In this document: in pieces, positions 7,702 through 17,890 of the stretch
Layout of the letters: every line of letters starts with the position of its first letter
Position numbering within the stretch: the first letter of the stretch is position 1
NCBI GenBank assembly: GCA_963745945.1
Contig: CAVUZG010000004.1
Location: 1,798,001-1,862,000 of the forward strand
Source of the DNA: DATFVA01 sp963745945
Lineage (GTDB): Bacteria > Bacteroidota > Ignavibacteria > Ignavibacteriales > Ignavibacteriaceae
Direction of reading: 5' to 3'
Length of the DNA: 64,000 nucleotides
Program-made: the position numbers and the translations under genes
Notes under the pieces: model-generated
Seen by the model: only the letters and a program-made list of their open reading frames with translations
Databases searched by the model: none
Told to the model about the DNA's origin: nothing

Positions 7702-9893
7702 TCTTCATCTTTCTTTTCAGGTTCCCCTTTTTCAATCTCTTCCTGCTTTGGATAACGGATTCTGCGATGATGCTGTCCTAATAGTATGCTGATAAAGGCT
7801 TCTTTTATTTTCTCAATATCGCTGAATGTGATTGGTGAATTATTCAGCTGACCATCATCAATTCTTCCTTTAATAATTTTATCAATTACATTTTCAACCT
7901 TTGTCGGATCCGGGTCTTCAATTGACCTGACTGCAGATTCACTGCCATCCGCAAGCATTATAATTGCTGTTTCTCTTGAATTTGGTTTTGGTCCGGGATA
8001 GCGGTAATCATCAATATTAACCTTTTCTTCGCCATAAAGTTTTTTTGCTTTTTCATAGAAATATGAAATAACCATTGTACCATGATGCATTGGGATAAAA
8101 TCAATTACTTCCTGGGGAACATCGTATTCTCTCGCCAGGTCAACACCTTCTTTTACATGCCTGCTGATAAGGTCAACACTTTCTTCTGGTGTAAGATTTT
8201 CATGAATATTCTGATTATTCAACTGGTTTTCTACAAAGTTTTGTGGTGTGATAATCTTTCCTACATCATGATAATAAGCCCCTACTCTCGCAAGCAGCGG
8301 GTTCGCACCAATTTTTTCAGCAGCTGTTTCGGCAAGGGTACCCATAGTCATTGAATGATTAAATGTGCCGGGCGCTTTCCTGGAAAGCTCTTTCAGTAGT
8401 GGTCTGTCAAAATTAGAAAGTTCAAGAAGCGTTAAATCAGTTGTGATTCTGAAGAACTTTTCAAAGAAAATTAATAAGCCATAGGTAAGCACGGGGCTGA
8501 TAAGTGCATTTGTGGTTGCAAAAGCCGATTCAATCATAAGTGACTCAAACGAAGCAAATCTTTCGAGACCGAATGCAAAAACAGCAACAAGATAGCCAAG
8601 AAGTATGAATAGAAAAGATCTGAATATCTGTGATCGGTTTTTAATATCCCTCACAGTATAAACGGCAAGTGCTCCTGCAAAAATATTCATTGCGGCAAAT
8701 GTATAATCATTTCCACGTAAGGCTCCCGCAATTAATGAAATAATAATAGTAGTGTAAAACCCAACTCTGGAATCAAAAATAATCGTAAGCAGCATTGTTG
8801 CGGCAGGAATAAATATCAAAAATTGCAGAGGTACGTTTACTGCTATTTGATTGATAAGAAAGGTTACAAAACTAACGAAGATAAAGATGATGGTAATCAG
8901 AAGTAATTTCTGATTATCGTAGAATATCTTTTTTCTGAAAAGAAAAAGATAAATTGTCAGTAAAGAGATCAAAAGTGAAATGTGAAGAAACTTTCCGACA
9001 AATTGCAGCCAGAATCCGCTCACTCCTATTTTTTCTCCTTTTGCCTCCTTGAAGGAATCAATTTTTAATTTGGCGTCCTTTGTGATCCTGTCATGTTTTG
9101 CAATTATTCTTTCATTTTCATTTACTATCCCTACATATCTGGAAACATTATTTTTTGCCTGGTCAATTTCTTCCTGTGTAGCCTGCTGGTTGTAAATTAT
9201 ATTCGGATTAACAAAGTGAAGAATATACTCGGTAAGCGCACTCGTCAGATCCGGGGAATAATTCAATTGGGAAATTTCGTTTTTCACTACGTCTTCAGCA
9301 CTTTTCAAATCGAGAAATTTATTAACCGGTTCAATTCTATCCACATTTCCTGTACGAACAGCAATACTATCTTTTCCTTCCGCAGGAACTTGATTTATAA
9401 TTCCACTTTTATAAACACCTGTCAGGATATTATTAAGATTACTAAATATATCTTTCAGGTTTCTCCTCTGCAGCATGTTCCTTTCCTGTTTTCGCAGATT
9501 CTGAAAAATATTATATGAAGGAGTGCTGAGGAAGGTCGGATTAAGGTTTTCAATCCCCCGGGTTGAAAGTGTACTGTCAATTATTCTGAGAAGAAATGAA
9601 TCATAATGCTTTATTGTATCAATAATCGCTTCAACTGTTTCCGGTTGTTTCAGGTATACAGGATAAACGCTGGTTGTAGCTACTTTAAGTTCATTCTGAT
9701 ATGTTTTTTGATCTTTTAAGACAGGAAAACTAAAAGGAGCGATCAGGTCATCGTGAATCCAGATTGAACCCACTGTAACTTCTGATTCAATGGATTCCCC
9801 TTTGGGGAACATGAAGACAATGAGAATTATTGCACTTAATCCTATAAGAAATTTTAATTTGATACCGCTTTTTTTATTCTCTTCAGTTTTCAT
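7698..9893 (-). CDS. pgpH: PgpH-type 7TM HD-domain phosphodiesterase (probable cyclic-di-AMP hydrolase)
   Basis: The 731-residue protein has one N-terminal membrane segment (about residues 13-28), a large extracytoplasmic 7TMR-HDED-like domain, a block of seven membrane helices (about 300-490) and a cytoplasmic HD domain. The HD motif is YYHDVGK at residues 540-546, with further metal ligands in MHHGT and LADGSES. This architecture matches PgpH, which hydrolyses cyclic-di-AMP. The acidic, lysine-rich tail is unremarkable. It overlaps xerD and the HAD phosphatase gene by 4 nt each, so all three are translationally coupled. No diadenylate cyclase gene is in the window. The substrate is inferred from the family. 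Confidence 0.85.
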   Translation of the reverse strand: MKTEENKKSGIKLKFLIGLSAIILIVFMFPKGESIESEVTVGSIWIHDDLIAPFSFPVLKDQKTYQNELKVATTSVYPVYLKQPETVEAIIDTIKHYDSFLLRIIDSTLSTRGIENLNPTFLSTPSYNIFQNLRKQERNMLQRRNLKDIFSNLNNILTGVYKSGIINQVPAEGKDSIAVRTGNVDRIEPVNKFLDLKSAEDVVKNEISQLNYSPDLTSALTEYILHFVNPNIIYNQQATQEEIDQAKNNVSRYVGIVNENERIIAKHDRITKDAKLKIDSFKEAKGEKIGVSGFWLQFVGKFLHISLLISLLTIYLFLFRKKIFYDNQKLLLITIIFIFVSFVTFLINQIAVNVPLQFLIFIPAATMLLTIIFDSRVGFYTTIIISLIAGALRGNDYTFAAMNIFAGALAVYTVRDIKNRSQIFRSFLFILLGYLVAVFAFGLERFASFESLMIESAFATTNALISPVLTYGLLIFFEKFFRITTDLTLLELSNFDRPLLKELSRKAPGTFNHSMTMGTLAETAAEKIGANPLLARVGAYYHDVGKIITPQNFVENQLNNQNIHENLTPEESVDLISRHVKEGVDLAREYDVPQEVIDFIPMHHGTMVISYFYEKAKKLYGEEKVNIDDYRYPGPKPNSRETAIIMLADGSESAVRSIEDPDPTKVENVIDKIIKGRIDDGQLNNSPITFSDIEKIKEAFISILLGQHHRRIRYPKQEEIEKGEPEKKDEE

Positions 9894-10744
9894 TTTGTGC
9901 TTGTTTTGGCCTGTAAAATCATTTCAATAAACTCTGCAACACCTCCGCTATTATTATCGCGTGCAGTAATAAAGTCAGCATATTTTTTAATTTCCGCAAC
10001 TGCATTTGCAACAGCTACTTTGAAACCGCCTGCCTGGAACAGACTTAAATCATTGTACCAATCTCCAATTACTGCGGCATTAGCGGGTTTTACTTTAAGA
10101 TATTTTAGCAACCTTTCAAAACCCATACCTTTAGAAGTTCCTTTATTTCTTATTTCAAGATAAAAAATGTTTTCATGTCGTTGCGATCTGAAGAATGAAC
10201 TGTTCAATCCAAATGTATAAGGAAATCCCAGACGATTGTGAACATATTTCAAATTGTCCCTATAGTCAGAAGCGAATACAACCTCAAGAGTACTTCCGCA
10301 AAAATCATCATAAGAAAGAACCTCTTCATATCTGGCGCCAAATTTATCCATAATTTGCGGGATAACTGAATTCCTTTCTGTGAAATAAATTGCATCATCG
10401 TGACAAAGAGCTATATTTAATAAAAAAGAATCTGCCAGATCAATAGCTTTTCTAACATACTTTTCCTTTACGAAAGATTCAAACAGAATAGTTCCGTCAG
10501 TATGGCTTTTAATCAAAGCTCCATCCATCGAAATTAACGGAATATCTATTCCCACATCTTCAGCTAATCCCATTATTGCTGAATGTAGTCTCCCGGTTGC
10601 AACTGTAAAATGAACACCGTACTCAGGCAGTCTGGAAATAAGTTTCATTGTTTCTTTATCAAGCAAACCATCATCAGTCAACAGGGTACCATCAATGTCG
10701 GATACGACGACTTTAATATTTTTTAGTATATCTTTTCTTTTCAT
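9890..10744 (-). CDS. Cof-type HAD-IIB family phosphatase
   Basis: The 284-residue protein has HAD motif I, VVSDIDGTLL, with nucleophile Asp16 and Asp18. Motif II is in TVATGR and motif IV is IGDWYNDLSLF. A C2B cap lies between. This is the layout of Cof/YidA sugar-phosphate and phosphosugar phosphatases, which are cytoplasmic and use magnesium. Substrate specificity cannot be read from sequence. It overlaps the pgpH-like gene by 4 nt and follows the symporter gene by about 45 bp, so it probably shares their transcript. In motif IV a tryptophan (GDWYND) replaces the more common Ser, Gly or Asn; this is a minor variation. Confidence 0.85.
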   Translation of the reverse strand: MKRKDILKNIKVVVSDIDGTLLTDDGLLDKETMKLISRLPEYGVHFTVATGRLHSAIMGLAEDVGIDIPLISMDGALIKSHTDGTILFESFVKEKYVRKAIDLADSFLLNIALCHDDAIYFTERNSVIPQIMDKFGARYEEVLSYDDFCGSTLEVVFASDYRDNLKYVHNRLGFPYTFGLNSSFFRSQRHENIFYLEIRNKGTSKGMGFERLLKYLKVKPANAAVIGDWYNDLSLFQAGGFKVAVANAVAEIKKYADFITARDNNSGGVAEFIEMILQAKTSTK

Positions 10745-10790
10745 TATATTCTGAACTTAACAATGGCGAACATTCCTTCAAAAATAACGA

Positions 10791-12548
10791 TTATTTGGCT
10801 AATTTTTTCCAACCTGCTGCACTTAATGCACTTAAGTTTTTGTAAATAATCAGAATCGAAAGAATTGAGGTAAAAGCAAAAATAACTGCTTTGAGAACAT
10901 CCCCTAAAAGAAAGCTCCCTGTTCCAAAAAGAAAAGAATAAACCAACACAACGCCGGCTATCCAGTTTATAAACATTGGTAAAAATCCTGAATCACTCGT
11001 GACTTCTGGAAGTTTGTCTGATATTTCTTTCCATAATATTCCCCCGGGATGTATTTTCCTGTAGAAATCTTTCAGCACTTCTTCACTTGTGGGTTTGGTG
11101 AGAAATGTAACAATTAACCAGACTGAAGTTGTACAAATAACCAGTATAAAAAGAGTGGATGGAAATTCAATTCCGTTCCACTTTAGTATGGGATAGACTA
11201 TAAAAGGAGTAATCATTGCCGAAATTTCAGACCATGCATTTATCCTCCACCAGTACCAGCGCAGAATAAGAACTAATCCAAGACCTGCTCCACACTCCAT
11301 TATAAAAACCCAGGCTCCAGAAATAGTGCCTATAAATAATGTAACAACAGCAGAAATAATCATAAGAATTATTGTAGCTAACCTTGAGGCTTTTATGTAA
11401 TGCTTTTCATTATTATCACGAATTATAAATCTCCTGTAAAAATCATTTATAATATATGATGTTCCCCAGTTTAGCTGAGTAGCTATAGTACTCATATAAG
11501 CTGCGAAGAAAGCCGCAACCAGCAAACCTTTTAAACCTGCAGGAAGAAAATCATTCATTGCATAAATGTATCCTAATCCTTTCTGATCTGCAGCCAGGTT
11601 TGGATAAAGAACAATTGAACAAAGCCCGACGATAATCCAGGGCCAGGGACGAATTCCGTAATGTGCAATCTGAAAAAATAAAGTGGCGAACAAAGAATGT
11701 TTTTCGTTTTTAGCTGACATCATTCTTTGAGCAACATATCCGCCTCCTCCGGGTTCAGCGCCGGGATACCAGGATGCCCACCAGATAATTCCTACATAAG
11801 CCAGGAATGAAGTAACAGATAATGAAAAAGCAATTCCTGCATCTTTTACATTTGAAATTACCGGCAAAAATTTAAAAGTATATTCCGGAAGTTTATTTCG
11901 TAATCCTTCTATTCCTCCTATCTGACTTGAATTAACAACAAGTATTGCAAGAATAATACAGCCTGCCATTGCGATAAAAAATTGAAAAGCATCTGTAATT
12001 ACAACACCCCATAAACCTGAAAGTGCCGAGTAAAATGCAACAATCAACATACAGGCAAAAACATAAAAAATAACCTGCGATTCGGAAATGCCGAACATAC
12101 CGGTTAATATTGATGCCATTGCCTTATTTACCCATCCCATAATAACAACATTTATAAACAGTCCGAGATAAATTGCACGAAACCCTCTTAAAAATTTTGC
12201 GGGTTTACCGGAATAACGAATTTCAGCAAACTCAACTTCGGTCATTATACCGGCTCTTCTCCATAACTTCGCAAAAAAGAAAACGGTTAGTAATCCACCG
12301 AAAGCAAAATTCCACCAAATCCAATTACCGGCAATACCATTTTTTGAAACTAATTCTGTAACAGCAAGGGGAGTATCTGCCGCAAAAGTTGTAGCCACCA
12401 TAGATAATCCTGCCAGGTACCACGGAAGATTTCTGCCGGAGAGAAAAAACTCATCAGTACTTTTACCGGCTCTTTTTGTGTAGTATAGTGCTATGCTTAA
12501 AGAAAAGATAAAATAAGCGGTAATTATTAAATAATCTGCTAAAGTCAA
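10791..12548 (-). CDS. Sodium:solute symporter family protein (first of a tandem pair)
   Basis: The 585-residue protein has about thirteen or more hydrophobic helices and the LeuT-fold SSS core, including VATTFAADTPLAVTELV near residues 51-67 and LLVAAFFAAYMSTIATQLNWG near 350. It is longer than its neighbour because of a C-terminal soluble loop (about 475-520) and two extra helices. SSS proteins take up sugars, amino acids or organic acids with sodium. Its start overlaps the stop of the upstream SSS gene by 4 nt, and the HAD phosphatase follows. The pair shares a fold but diverges, so they may carry different substrates. No substrate is assigned. Confidence 0.83.
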   Translation of the reverse strand: MTLADYLIITAYFIFSLSIALYYTKRAGKSTDEFFLSGRNLPWYLAGLSMVATTFAADTPLAVTELVSKNGIAGNWIWWNFAFGGLLTVFFFAKLWRRAGIMTEVEFAEIRYSGKPAKFLRGFRAIYLGLFINVVIMGWVNKAMASILTGMFGISESQVIFYVFACMLIVAFYSALSGLWGVVITDAFQFFIAMAGCIILAILVVNSSQIGGIEGLRNKLPEYTFKFLPVISNVKDAGIAFSLSVTSFLAYVGIIWWASWYPGAEPGGGGYVAQRMMSAKNEKHSLFATLFFQIAHYGIRPWPWIIVGLCSIVLYPNLAADQKGLGYIYAMNDFLPAGLKGLLVAAFFAAYMSTIATQLNWGTSYIINDFYRRFIIRDNNEKHYIKASRLATIILMIISAVVTLFIGTISGAWVFIMECGAGLGLVLILRWYWWRINAWSEISAMITPFIVYPILKWNGIEFPSTLFILVICTTSVWLIVTFLTKPTSEEVLKDFYRKIHPGGILWKEISDKLPEVTSDSGFLPMFINWIAGVVLVYSFLFGTGSFLLGDVLKAVIFAFTSILSILIIYKNLSALSAAGWKKLAK

Positions 12549-13990
12549 TTAACCTCCTGCGTCTCTTCTTTTCTGAATAACGAAGTGAGATAACCTGTTA
12601 ACAAAGTTACCGCAACGCCAATTGGTGTAAACCATGTCCAGGCTGCAATTTTAAAATAGATCACAAAAATCATTACAATAATTCCAAGTGTAAATCCAAT
12701 TAAAGCATTTGCCTGCCTGGCATTTTTAACAAGCAGGCCTAAAAGGAATGTTCCAAGTAATCCGCCGTATGTAAATGAAGCAATACTTAAAGCGAGTTCC
12801 ACAACTGCGGTAGAAGTATCCATAAAGAATAATGCAGAAAGTACAAGTAAGGCAGCCCAAAAAACGGTTATAACTCTTGATATAAATAATCCGTTATTTT
12901 TATTTCCAAAAACCGGTTGAAATAAATCCATCATTGTTGAAGAGGAAAGTGAACTCATTGAACCGGCAAGAGTTGACATTGCAGCGGCAAATAAACCGGC
13001 AATGATGATCCCTGATATTCCGGGAGGAAGAACGGTGATGATAAAGTGGGGAAAAATTTCATCGGGTTTTAAATTAATTGTGCCATAATAAGTAAATAAC
13101 ATAACCCCAAGGATTAGAAATAAAGCAAATTGAAATATTACAATTACCCCGCTGCCTATAACCGCTTTTTTACTTTCTTTCAAATTTTTTGCTGCAAGTA
13201 ATCTCTGCACAATAAGCTGATCCGTACCGTGTGAAGCCATAGATAAAAAAGCTCCTCCTAAAATCCCGCCGATTAATGTATAGGGATCTGCAAAGAAACT
13301 TTTAAACGATCCGGATAACCCCAAATTAAAAACCTGCAACTTGCTGCTTCCGGATGCAGCAGCAAGTACAGAGTTCCATCCGTCGGGCAACAAATTTAAT
13401 ATAAAGAAACCCGCAAGCAATGCTCCGAATATGTAAATAAACATTTGTACTACATCCACCCATATAATTCCTTTTACCCCTCCGGTATAAGTATAAACCA
13501 ATGAAACAAAAGCAATTATAATTATGGCAACCGGGTAATCAATATTAAGAAGAAGTTTTAAGGGAATTGCTGTTGCAAATAATCTTACCCCGTCTGCAGC
13601 CGTCCTGGTAAATAAAAAAACTACTGAAGCATAATTTCTCGTTTTACTTCCAAACCTGTTTTCCAGGTAAGTATAGGCAGTCTTTAATTCCCCTTTATAA
13701 TATGCGGGAAGAAAAAATGTGGCAACAAGTACTCTTCCGATTAAATAACCAAAAGTTACCTGGAGAAAATTAAGATTTGTAAGATAGGATAAACCGGGAA
13801 TTGAAATGAAGGTGAGAGTACTAGTTTCAGCAGCAACAATAGAAAAACAAATTGCCCACCAGGGAACAGCTTTTGACCCAAGGAAATAATCTTTTACTGT
13901 TCTCTGTTTTCCGCCGGAGATTATACCGAAAACCGCTATACCGATTAAGTAAACCGCAATGATGACATAATCGAGCGATTTTCCATTCAA
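12545..13990 (-). CDS. Sodium:solute symporter family protein (second of a tandem pair)
   Basis: The 481-residue protein has about thirteen membrane helices and SSS landmarks: SIVAAETSTLTFISIPG (residues 50-66), TYTGGVKGIIWVDVVQ in the middle and GLFAAAMSTLAGSMSSLSSS near 333-352, which holds the sodium-site serine/threonine region. Length and motif spacing fit the family well. It starts 4 bp after the STAS gene and overlaps the next symporter by 4 nt. The transported solute cannot be told from sequence; sugar, sialic acid or proline types are all possible. Confidence 0.85.
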   Translation of the reverse strand: MNGKSLDYVIIAVYLIGIAVFGIISGGKQRTVKDYFLGSKAVPWWAICFSIVAAETSTLTFISIPGLSYLTNLNFLQVTFGYLIGRVLVATFFLPAYYKGELKTAYTYLENRFGSKTRNYASVVFLFTRTAADGVRLFATAIPLKLLLNIDYPVAIIIIAFVSLVYTYTGGVKGIIWVDVVQMFIYIFGALLAGFFILNLLPDGWNSVLAAASGSSKLQVFNLGLSGSFKSFFADPYTLIGGILGGAFLSMASHGTDQLIVQRLLAAKNLKESKKAVIGSGVIVIFQFALFLILGVMLFTYYGTINLKPDEIFPHFIITVLPPGISGIIIAGLFAAAMSTLAGSMSSLSSSTMMDLFQPVFGNKNNGLFISRVITVFWAALLVLSALFFMDTSTAVVELALSIASFTYGGLLGTFLLGLLVKNARQANALIGFTLGIIVMIFVIYFKIAAWTWFTPIGVAVTLLTGYLTSLFRKEETQEVN

Positions 13991-13994
13991 TAAA

Positions 13995-14342
13995 TTATTC
14001 CTTCTTTAGTTCACCGAAGGCTTCATCTACAGTATCGCAAACAGGAAGTACGCGATCCAGTTGTGTGATTTTTATAAGCGAATAAACCCGTTCAGATGGT
14101 GCAGCAATTCTCATTGAACCCCCGTTTAAATTGAGAATCCGGTTAGCAACAAGTATTGCGCTTAAACCGGAACTGTCGCAGGTTTCAACCTCACTCATAT
14201 CGAGTATAAGTTTATTAATCCCCTCGACTTTAAGAAGCATTGTAAATTCACCTTTAACCAAACCTGAAATATTTGTATCTAATCTTTTTTCATTCAATTT
14301 AAATATTGTTATCTCGTCGATCCTTTTGATCTCGAAATTCAT
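13995..14342 (-). CDS. STAS-domain anti-sigma-factor antagonist-like protein
   Basis: This 115-residue protein is a single STAS domain with the phosphorylation-loop motif CDSSGLSAIL at residues 55-64; Ser57 or Ser58 is the expected phosphosite. SpoIIAA-like proteins relay partner-switching signals between HPK-like kinases and PP2C phosphatases. No kinase or phosphatase gene is nearby, so its partners must be encoded elsewhere. It sits between the DUF6913-like gene (9 bp) and the symporter gene (4 bp), clearly within the operon. It could act in sigma-factor control or in another partner-switching circuit. Confidence 0.83.
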   Translation of the reverse strand: MNFEIKRIDEITIFKLNEKRLDTNISGLVKGEFTMLLKVEGINKLILDMSEVETCDSSGLSAILVANRILNLNGGSMRIAAPSERVYSLIKITQLDRVLPVCDTVDEAFGELKKE

Positions 14343-14351
14343 GTATTTTCC

Positions 14352-14882
14352 TTAAAACATTTTTAAACAATTTAATAAATTTTTATATGAATTCTCTGCA
14401 TCAGGACTTCTATTAATTACCTGGATATTATAAAATTTATCCGGATCACCTTTTACAAATCCCATTTTATAAGGTGCATTTAAACGGTTAACTATGTAAC
14501 TGCAGAAGAGATTTTCTTTCCGATTTAAATCTATTATAGTCTGGAATCTCATTTGTTCGAGTTTATCGCTAATTCTTCTTGATGGAAGATTTAATTTACT
14601 TATATCATTAATTCCGTATCCTATAGCTTTCTGGCGGAATTTAGTTGGAAGTAAATTTACTTTATAATCGTGTGTGAAAACAGTAACGCTTTTCCTGTTT
14701 TCATCAAGATATTCCAGAATATGAAAAGAATGACTGAAGTCTGAATCGTCATCGGGCATAGCGATAAAAAAATTAAATGATTTTTTGAAGAAGTCGCGAA
14801 AATTATGTTCGGTAATTTCAAAATCTTTTAATTTATTTTTTACAAGTAACCCTGCAATTTTATCTTTTAATTGTCCGATCAT
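14352..14882 (-). CDS. DUF6913-like conserved protein
   Basis: The 176-residue soluble protein has no signal peptide. The segment MRFQTIIDLNRKENLFCSY followed by LNAPYKMGF (about residues 111-141) matches the pattern 'FD-x-LIDL ... YI-x-x-S/L-x-A-x-x-K-V/M-G' that I associate with DUF6913 of Bacteroidota. That region faintly resembles part of GT9-type glycosyltransferases. No catalytic residues can be named. Its start overlaps the end of ligA by 4 nt, and the STAS gene follows 9 bp later. In related genomes such genes tend to sit near housekeeping operons, so a conserved cytoplasmic role is likely but unknown. Confidence 0.55.
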   Translation of the reverse strand: MIGQLKDKIAGLLVKNKLKDFEITEHNFRDFFKKSFNFFIAMPDDDSDFSHSFHILEYLDENRKSVTVFTHDYKVNLLPTKFRQKAIGYGINDISKLNLPSRRISDKLEQMRFQTIIDLNRKENLFCSYIVNRLNAPYKMGFVKGDPDKFYNIQVINRSPDAENSYKNLLNCLKMF

Positions 14883-16915
14883 TTCTTTTCAGATTCTTCA
14901 AGTTGTTTTAGAAAATCTTTTTCATTCAAAATCGCAACTCCGAGTTTTTCAGCTTTTGCAAGTTTTGATCCTGCATTTTCACCGGCAAGTACGAAATCAG
15001 TATTTTTACTCACGGAAGATGTAACTTTCCCGCCGTAAAGTACAATTTTATCAGCGGCTTCTTCACGCGAAAATCTACTGAGAGAGCCTGTAAGAACAAA
15101 AGTTTTACCGGTAAAAAATGTTTCCTTATTTAATTTCTTTTCCGATGTAAACCTCAAACCGTGTTTTTTTAATCTCTCAATATTTTTTTTGTTATGCTGT
15201 TCAGAAAAAAAATTAATTACACTTCTGCTGATGCTCGGACCAATTTCGTGAATGGATTCAATTTTTTCTTCATCAGCACTCATTAACTCATCAATTGAAC
15301 TAAAATTATCCGCAAGTTTTTTTGCAGCACCTGCTCCAACATATCTAATTCCTATTGCAAACAAAACTTTTGGGAAAGGTTGTTTTTTACTTTCTTCAAT
15401 CGCGCTTAATAAATTGTCCACGCTTTTTTCACCAAGTCTTTCGATCGTAATTAATTCATCTCTTTTATTTTTCAGATCATATATATCCGCATAAGTATGA
15501 AGCAGTCCCATCTCAACAAAAAGATTTATTAAAGCAGAACCAAGACCTTCAATATCCATAGCACCCCGGGCGGCAAAATGTTCAAGTCTTCCTTTTATCT
15601 GTGCTGTGCAATCAGTGTTTTCACAATAATATGCAACTTCTTCGGGAGGTTTGAAAAGAGGAGATTTACAAACAGGACATTTTTTAGGGGGTTGAACCGG
15701 TTTATTCCCGGATGTTCTTTCTTCCAATAACAACAGAAACTATTTTGGGTATAACATCCCCGCCTTTTTCAATTATTACTTTATCGCCTTCCCTTATATC
15801 CTTTCGTTTGATTTCATCCATGTTATGAAGAGTAGCACGGCTAATTGTTGAACCGGCAAGAAATACAGGTTCGAGTTCTGCAACAGGTGTAACCGTCCCG
15901 GTTCTTCCGACCTGCCACGTAATTTTGTTCAAAAGGGTGAATGCCTGTTTTGCTTTAAATTTAAACGCAACCGCCCATCGTGGTGATTTTGCAATATTAC
16001 CAAGTATTTCCTGATGCCTTAGAGAGTTAACTTTAATAACAGCACCGTCAACTTCATATTCTAATGTGCTTCTTTTCTCCTCAAGTTTATGACAGACTTC
16101 TATTACCTCATCTATATTTTTGCAAAGCTTAAATTCCGGGTTAACATTAAATCCCAGCATTCTTAGTATTTGAAGATTATCATATTGCGATTTAAAATTC
16201 TTCTTCAAGACTTATTAAAGTGTAAGTGAAAACATTAAGCGGTCTCTTCGCTACAATCTGCGGATCCTGCAGTTTTAAAGTACCTGCTGAGGAATTCCTG
16301 GGATTGGCAAATAGTTTCTCACCTTTTGCTTCTCTTTCCTTATTTAGTTTCATGAAGTCTTCTAGCTTCATAAATATTTCTCCGCGTACTTCAATATTAC
16401 TAAACGAATAAGGAAGCGATGAATTTTTTTTCAGACGCAGAGGAACGGATCGAATGGTTTTTACATTATTAGTAATTTCCTCCCCGACTACTCCATCACC
16501 TCTTGTTGCGGCAGTAACAAGATAGCCATCAATATAATGAATACTTACTGAAGCCCCATCAATTTTGGGTTCAACAACATATTCAACTTTTTCACTACCG
16601 GGTAATCCTTCTCTTACTCTTCGATCAAAATCAAAAAGCTCATCTTCGTTATAAGTATTTGCAAGACTAAGCATGGGAATTAAATGGGTGACAGGTTTAA
16701 AATCCTTTGTAAGATCTGTTCCAACTCTCTGAGTCGGTGAATCCGGGGTAATCAAGTTCCGGATTTTCAGCTTCTAGTTTCTCCAGATCTTTTATTAATG
16801 CATCATATTCCTGATCACTTATTTTTGGTTCTGCAAGCACGTAATAACGGTAATCGTAATCCCTGATTTTTTCACGCAATTCTTCAATTTTTTTCTTTAC
16901 AGAAACCGCCATCAA
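14879..16915 (-). pseudogene. ligA: NAD-dependent DNA ligase LigA, split by three frameshifts (possibly sequencing errors)
   Basis: Four consecutive minus-strand frames together encode one complete LigA of about 670-680 residues. 16915-16750 gives the Ia domain (DYDYRYYVLAEP). 16750-16195 gives TPDSPTQRVG and the adenylation site EPKIDGASV. 16195-15725 gives YEVDGAVIKVN, the rest of the nucleotidyltransferase domain and the OB fold. 15724-14879 gives the zinc finger (CPVC ... CENTDC), HhH repeats and BRCT domain (KTFVLTGSLS). Each junction is repaired by removing one base: a T in GATT near 16750, a T in TTTT at 16194-16197, and a G in GG at 15724-15725. All domains and key residues are intact, which argues against old decay, and LigA is normally essential. 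Sequence or assembly error is the simplest explanation; a real pseudogene would need a second ligase. The ends overlap both neighbours by 4 nt. Confidence 0.88.
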
Positions 16916-17862
16916 TTATCACCTACATTAGGAGGATTCTGAAGAAATTCCAAACCCTTTTCATTTATCTTAACATAAGATACCGATTTGGATTTAGGAT
17001 TAAATGCCAGCGGTTTATTATTAAGCTGCAATTTAATTGAAGATGATCTGCCGAAGGTTATCTTAAAGTTATTGGCTGCACGAATTACTTTTTGCGAATT
17101 GGGAAACAGGATAAATTCTTCTACTTTCGTATTATCAAGAATAAGTCTCACCCAGGAAGTATCGGTAGTCTGTATTAAAAGGTTTAAACTGTCAGATGAG
17201 ACAGAATTATTATGTGCCGAATCAGATACTGCGGGAGCTTCTTCATATCTTTTCTGAGTTTGGGAGATAACTTCATCATAAGGTTTTTCCGGAACTACTA
17301 TTTCATTTCCACTGTTAAAGAATAATAAATAAATTAATCCAATAATAATTATTCCCCCAACTATAACTGCTCCCATCAAAATATTATTTTTATTATTTGC
17401 TGACAGCTCACTTCTTTTGGGAGTTGTCGAATCAAAGGTCGGAGTTGGGGTATAAACAGAATTTGACTGATGGGCAGAATGTTTTACTTCTCTGAATTTT
17501 TCTGAATTATTATCGGTTTTTTCTGGTGTTTTATTTTCTGCTTTTTTTTCTTCTTCGGTCTTTTTTGCCTCTACATTTTTTTCAGGTTCATCTATTTTTT
17601 CTTCTACCCTTTCTTCCACGTAAGGGATTCCATCTTTGACCGCGGCATATTTTTTCAACACAATATCTGCATCCAGTCCTACTACATTGGCAAATTCTTT
17701 TAAGAATGCCTTAACATAGAGTTCAGGAAGAAAACTGAAATTCCCTTCTTCAATTGCTTCAAGAAACTTAATATCAATCCGGGTTTTTACAGCTAACTGA
17801 TTTAGTGTAAGATTATTTTTTATTCGCGCTTGTTTAAATTCTTCGGCTAATTTATCAAACAT
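16912..17862 (-). CDS. RodZ-like membrane protein with N-terminal HTH and C-terminal DUF4115 domain
   Basis: The 316-residue protein begins with an Xre/RodZ-type helix-turn-helix (KNNLTLNQLAVKTRID, residues 15-30; FLEAIEEGNF). An acidic, lysine- and proline-rich linker (80-155) leads to one membrane helix at 161-182. The periplasmic domain (about 230-316: TSWVRLILD, NSQKVIRAANNFKITFG) fits DUF4115. RodZ links MreB to the elongasome and controls cell shape. The 4-nt overlap with ligA and the rsmB gene upstream place it in the long housekeeping operon. No mre genes are in the window, so the cell-shape role is inferred from domain order. Confidence 0.82.
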   Translation of the reverse strand: MFDKLAEEFKQARIKNNLTLNQLAVKTRIDIKFLEAIEEGNFSFLPELYVKAFLKEFANVVGLDADIVLKKYAAVKDGIPYVEERVEEKIDEPEKNVEAKKTEEEKKAENKTPEKTDNNSEKFREVKHSAHQSNSVYTPTPTFDSTTPKRSELSANNKNNILMGAVIVGGIIIIGLIYLLFFNSGNEIVVPEKPYDEVISQTQKRYEEAPAVSDSAHNNSVSSDSLNLLIQTTDTSWVRLILDNTKVEEFILFPNSQKVIRAANNFKITFGRSSSIKLQLNNKPLAFNPKSKSVSYVKINEKGLEFLQNPPNVGDN

Positions 17863-17890
17863 TTTCTGATATATATGTTTTTATAGAAAT

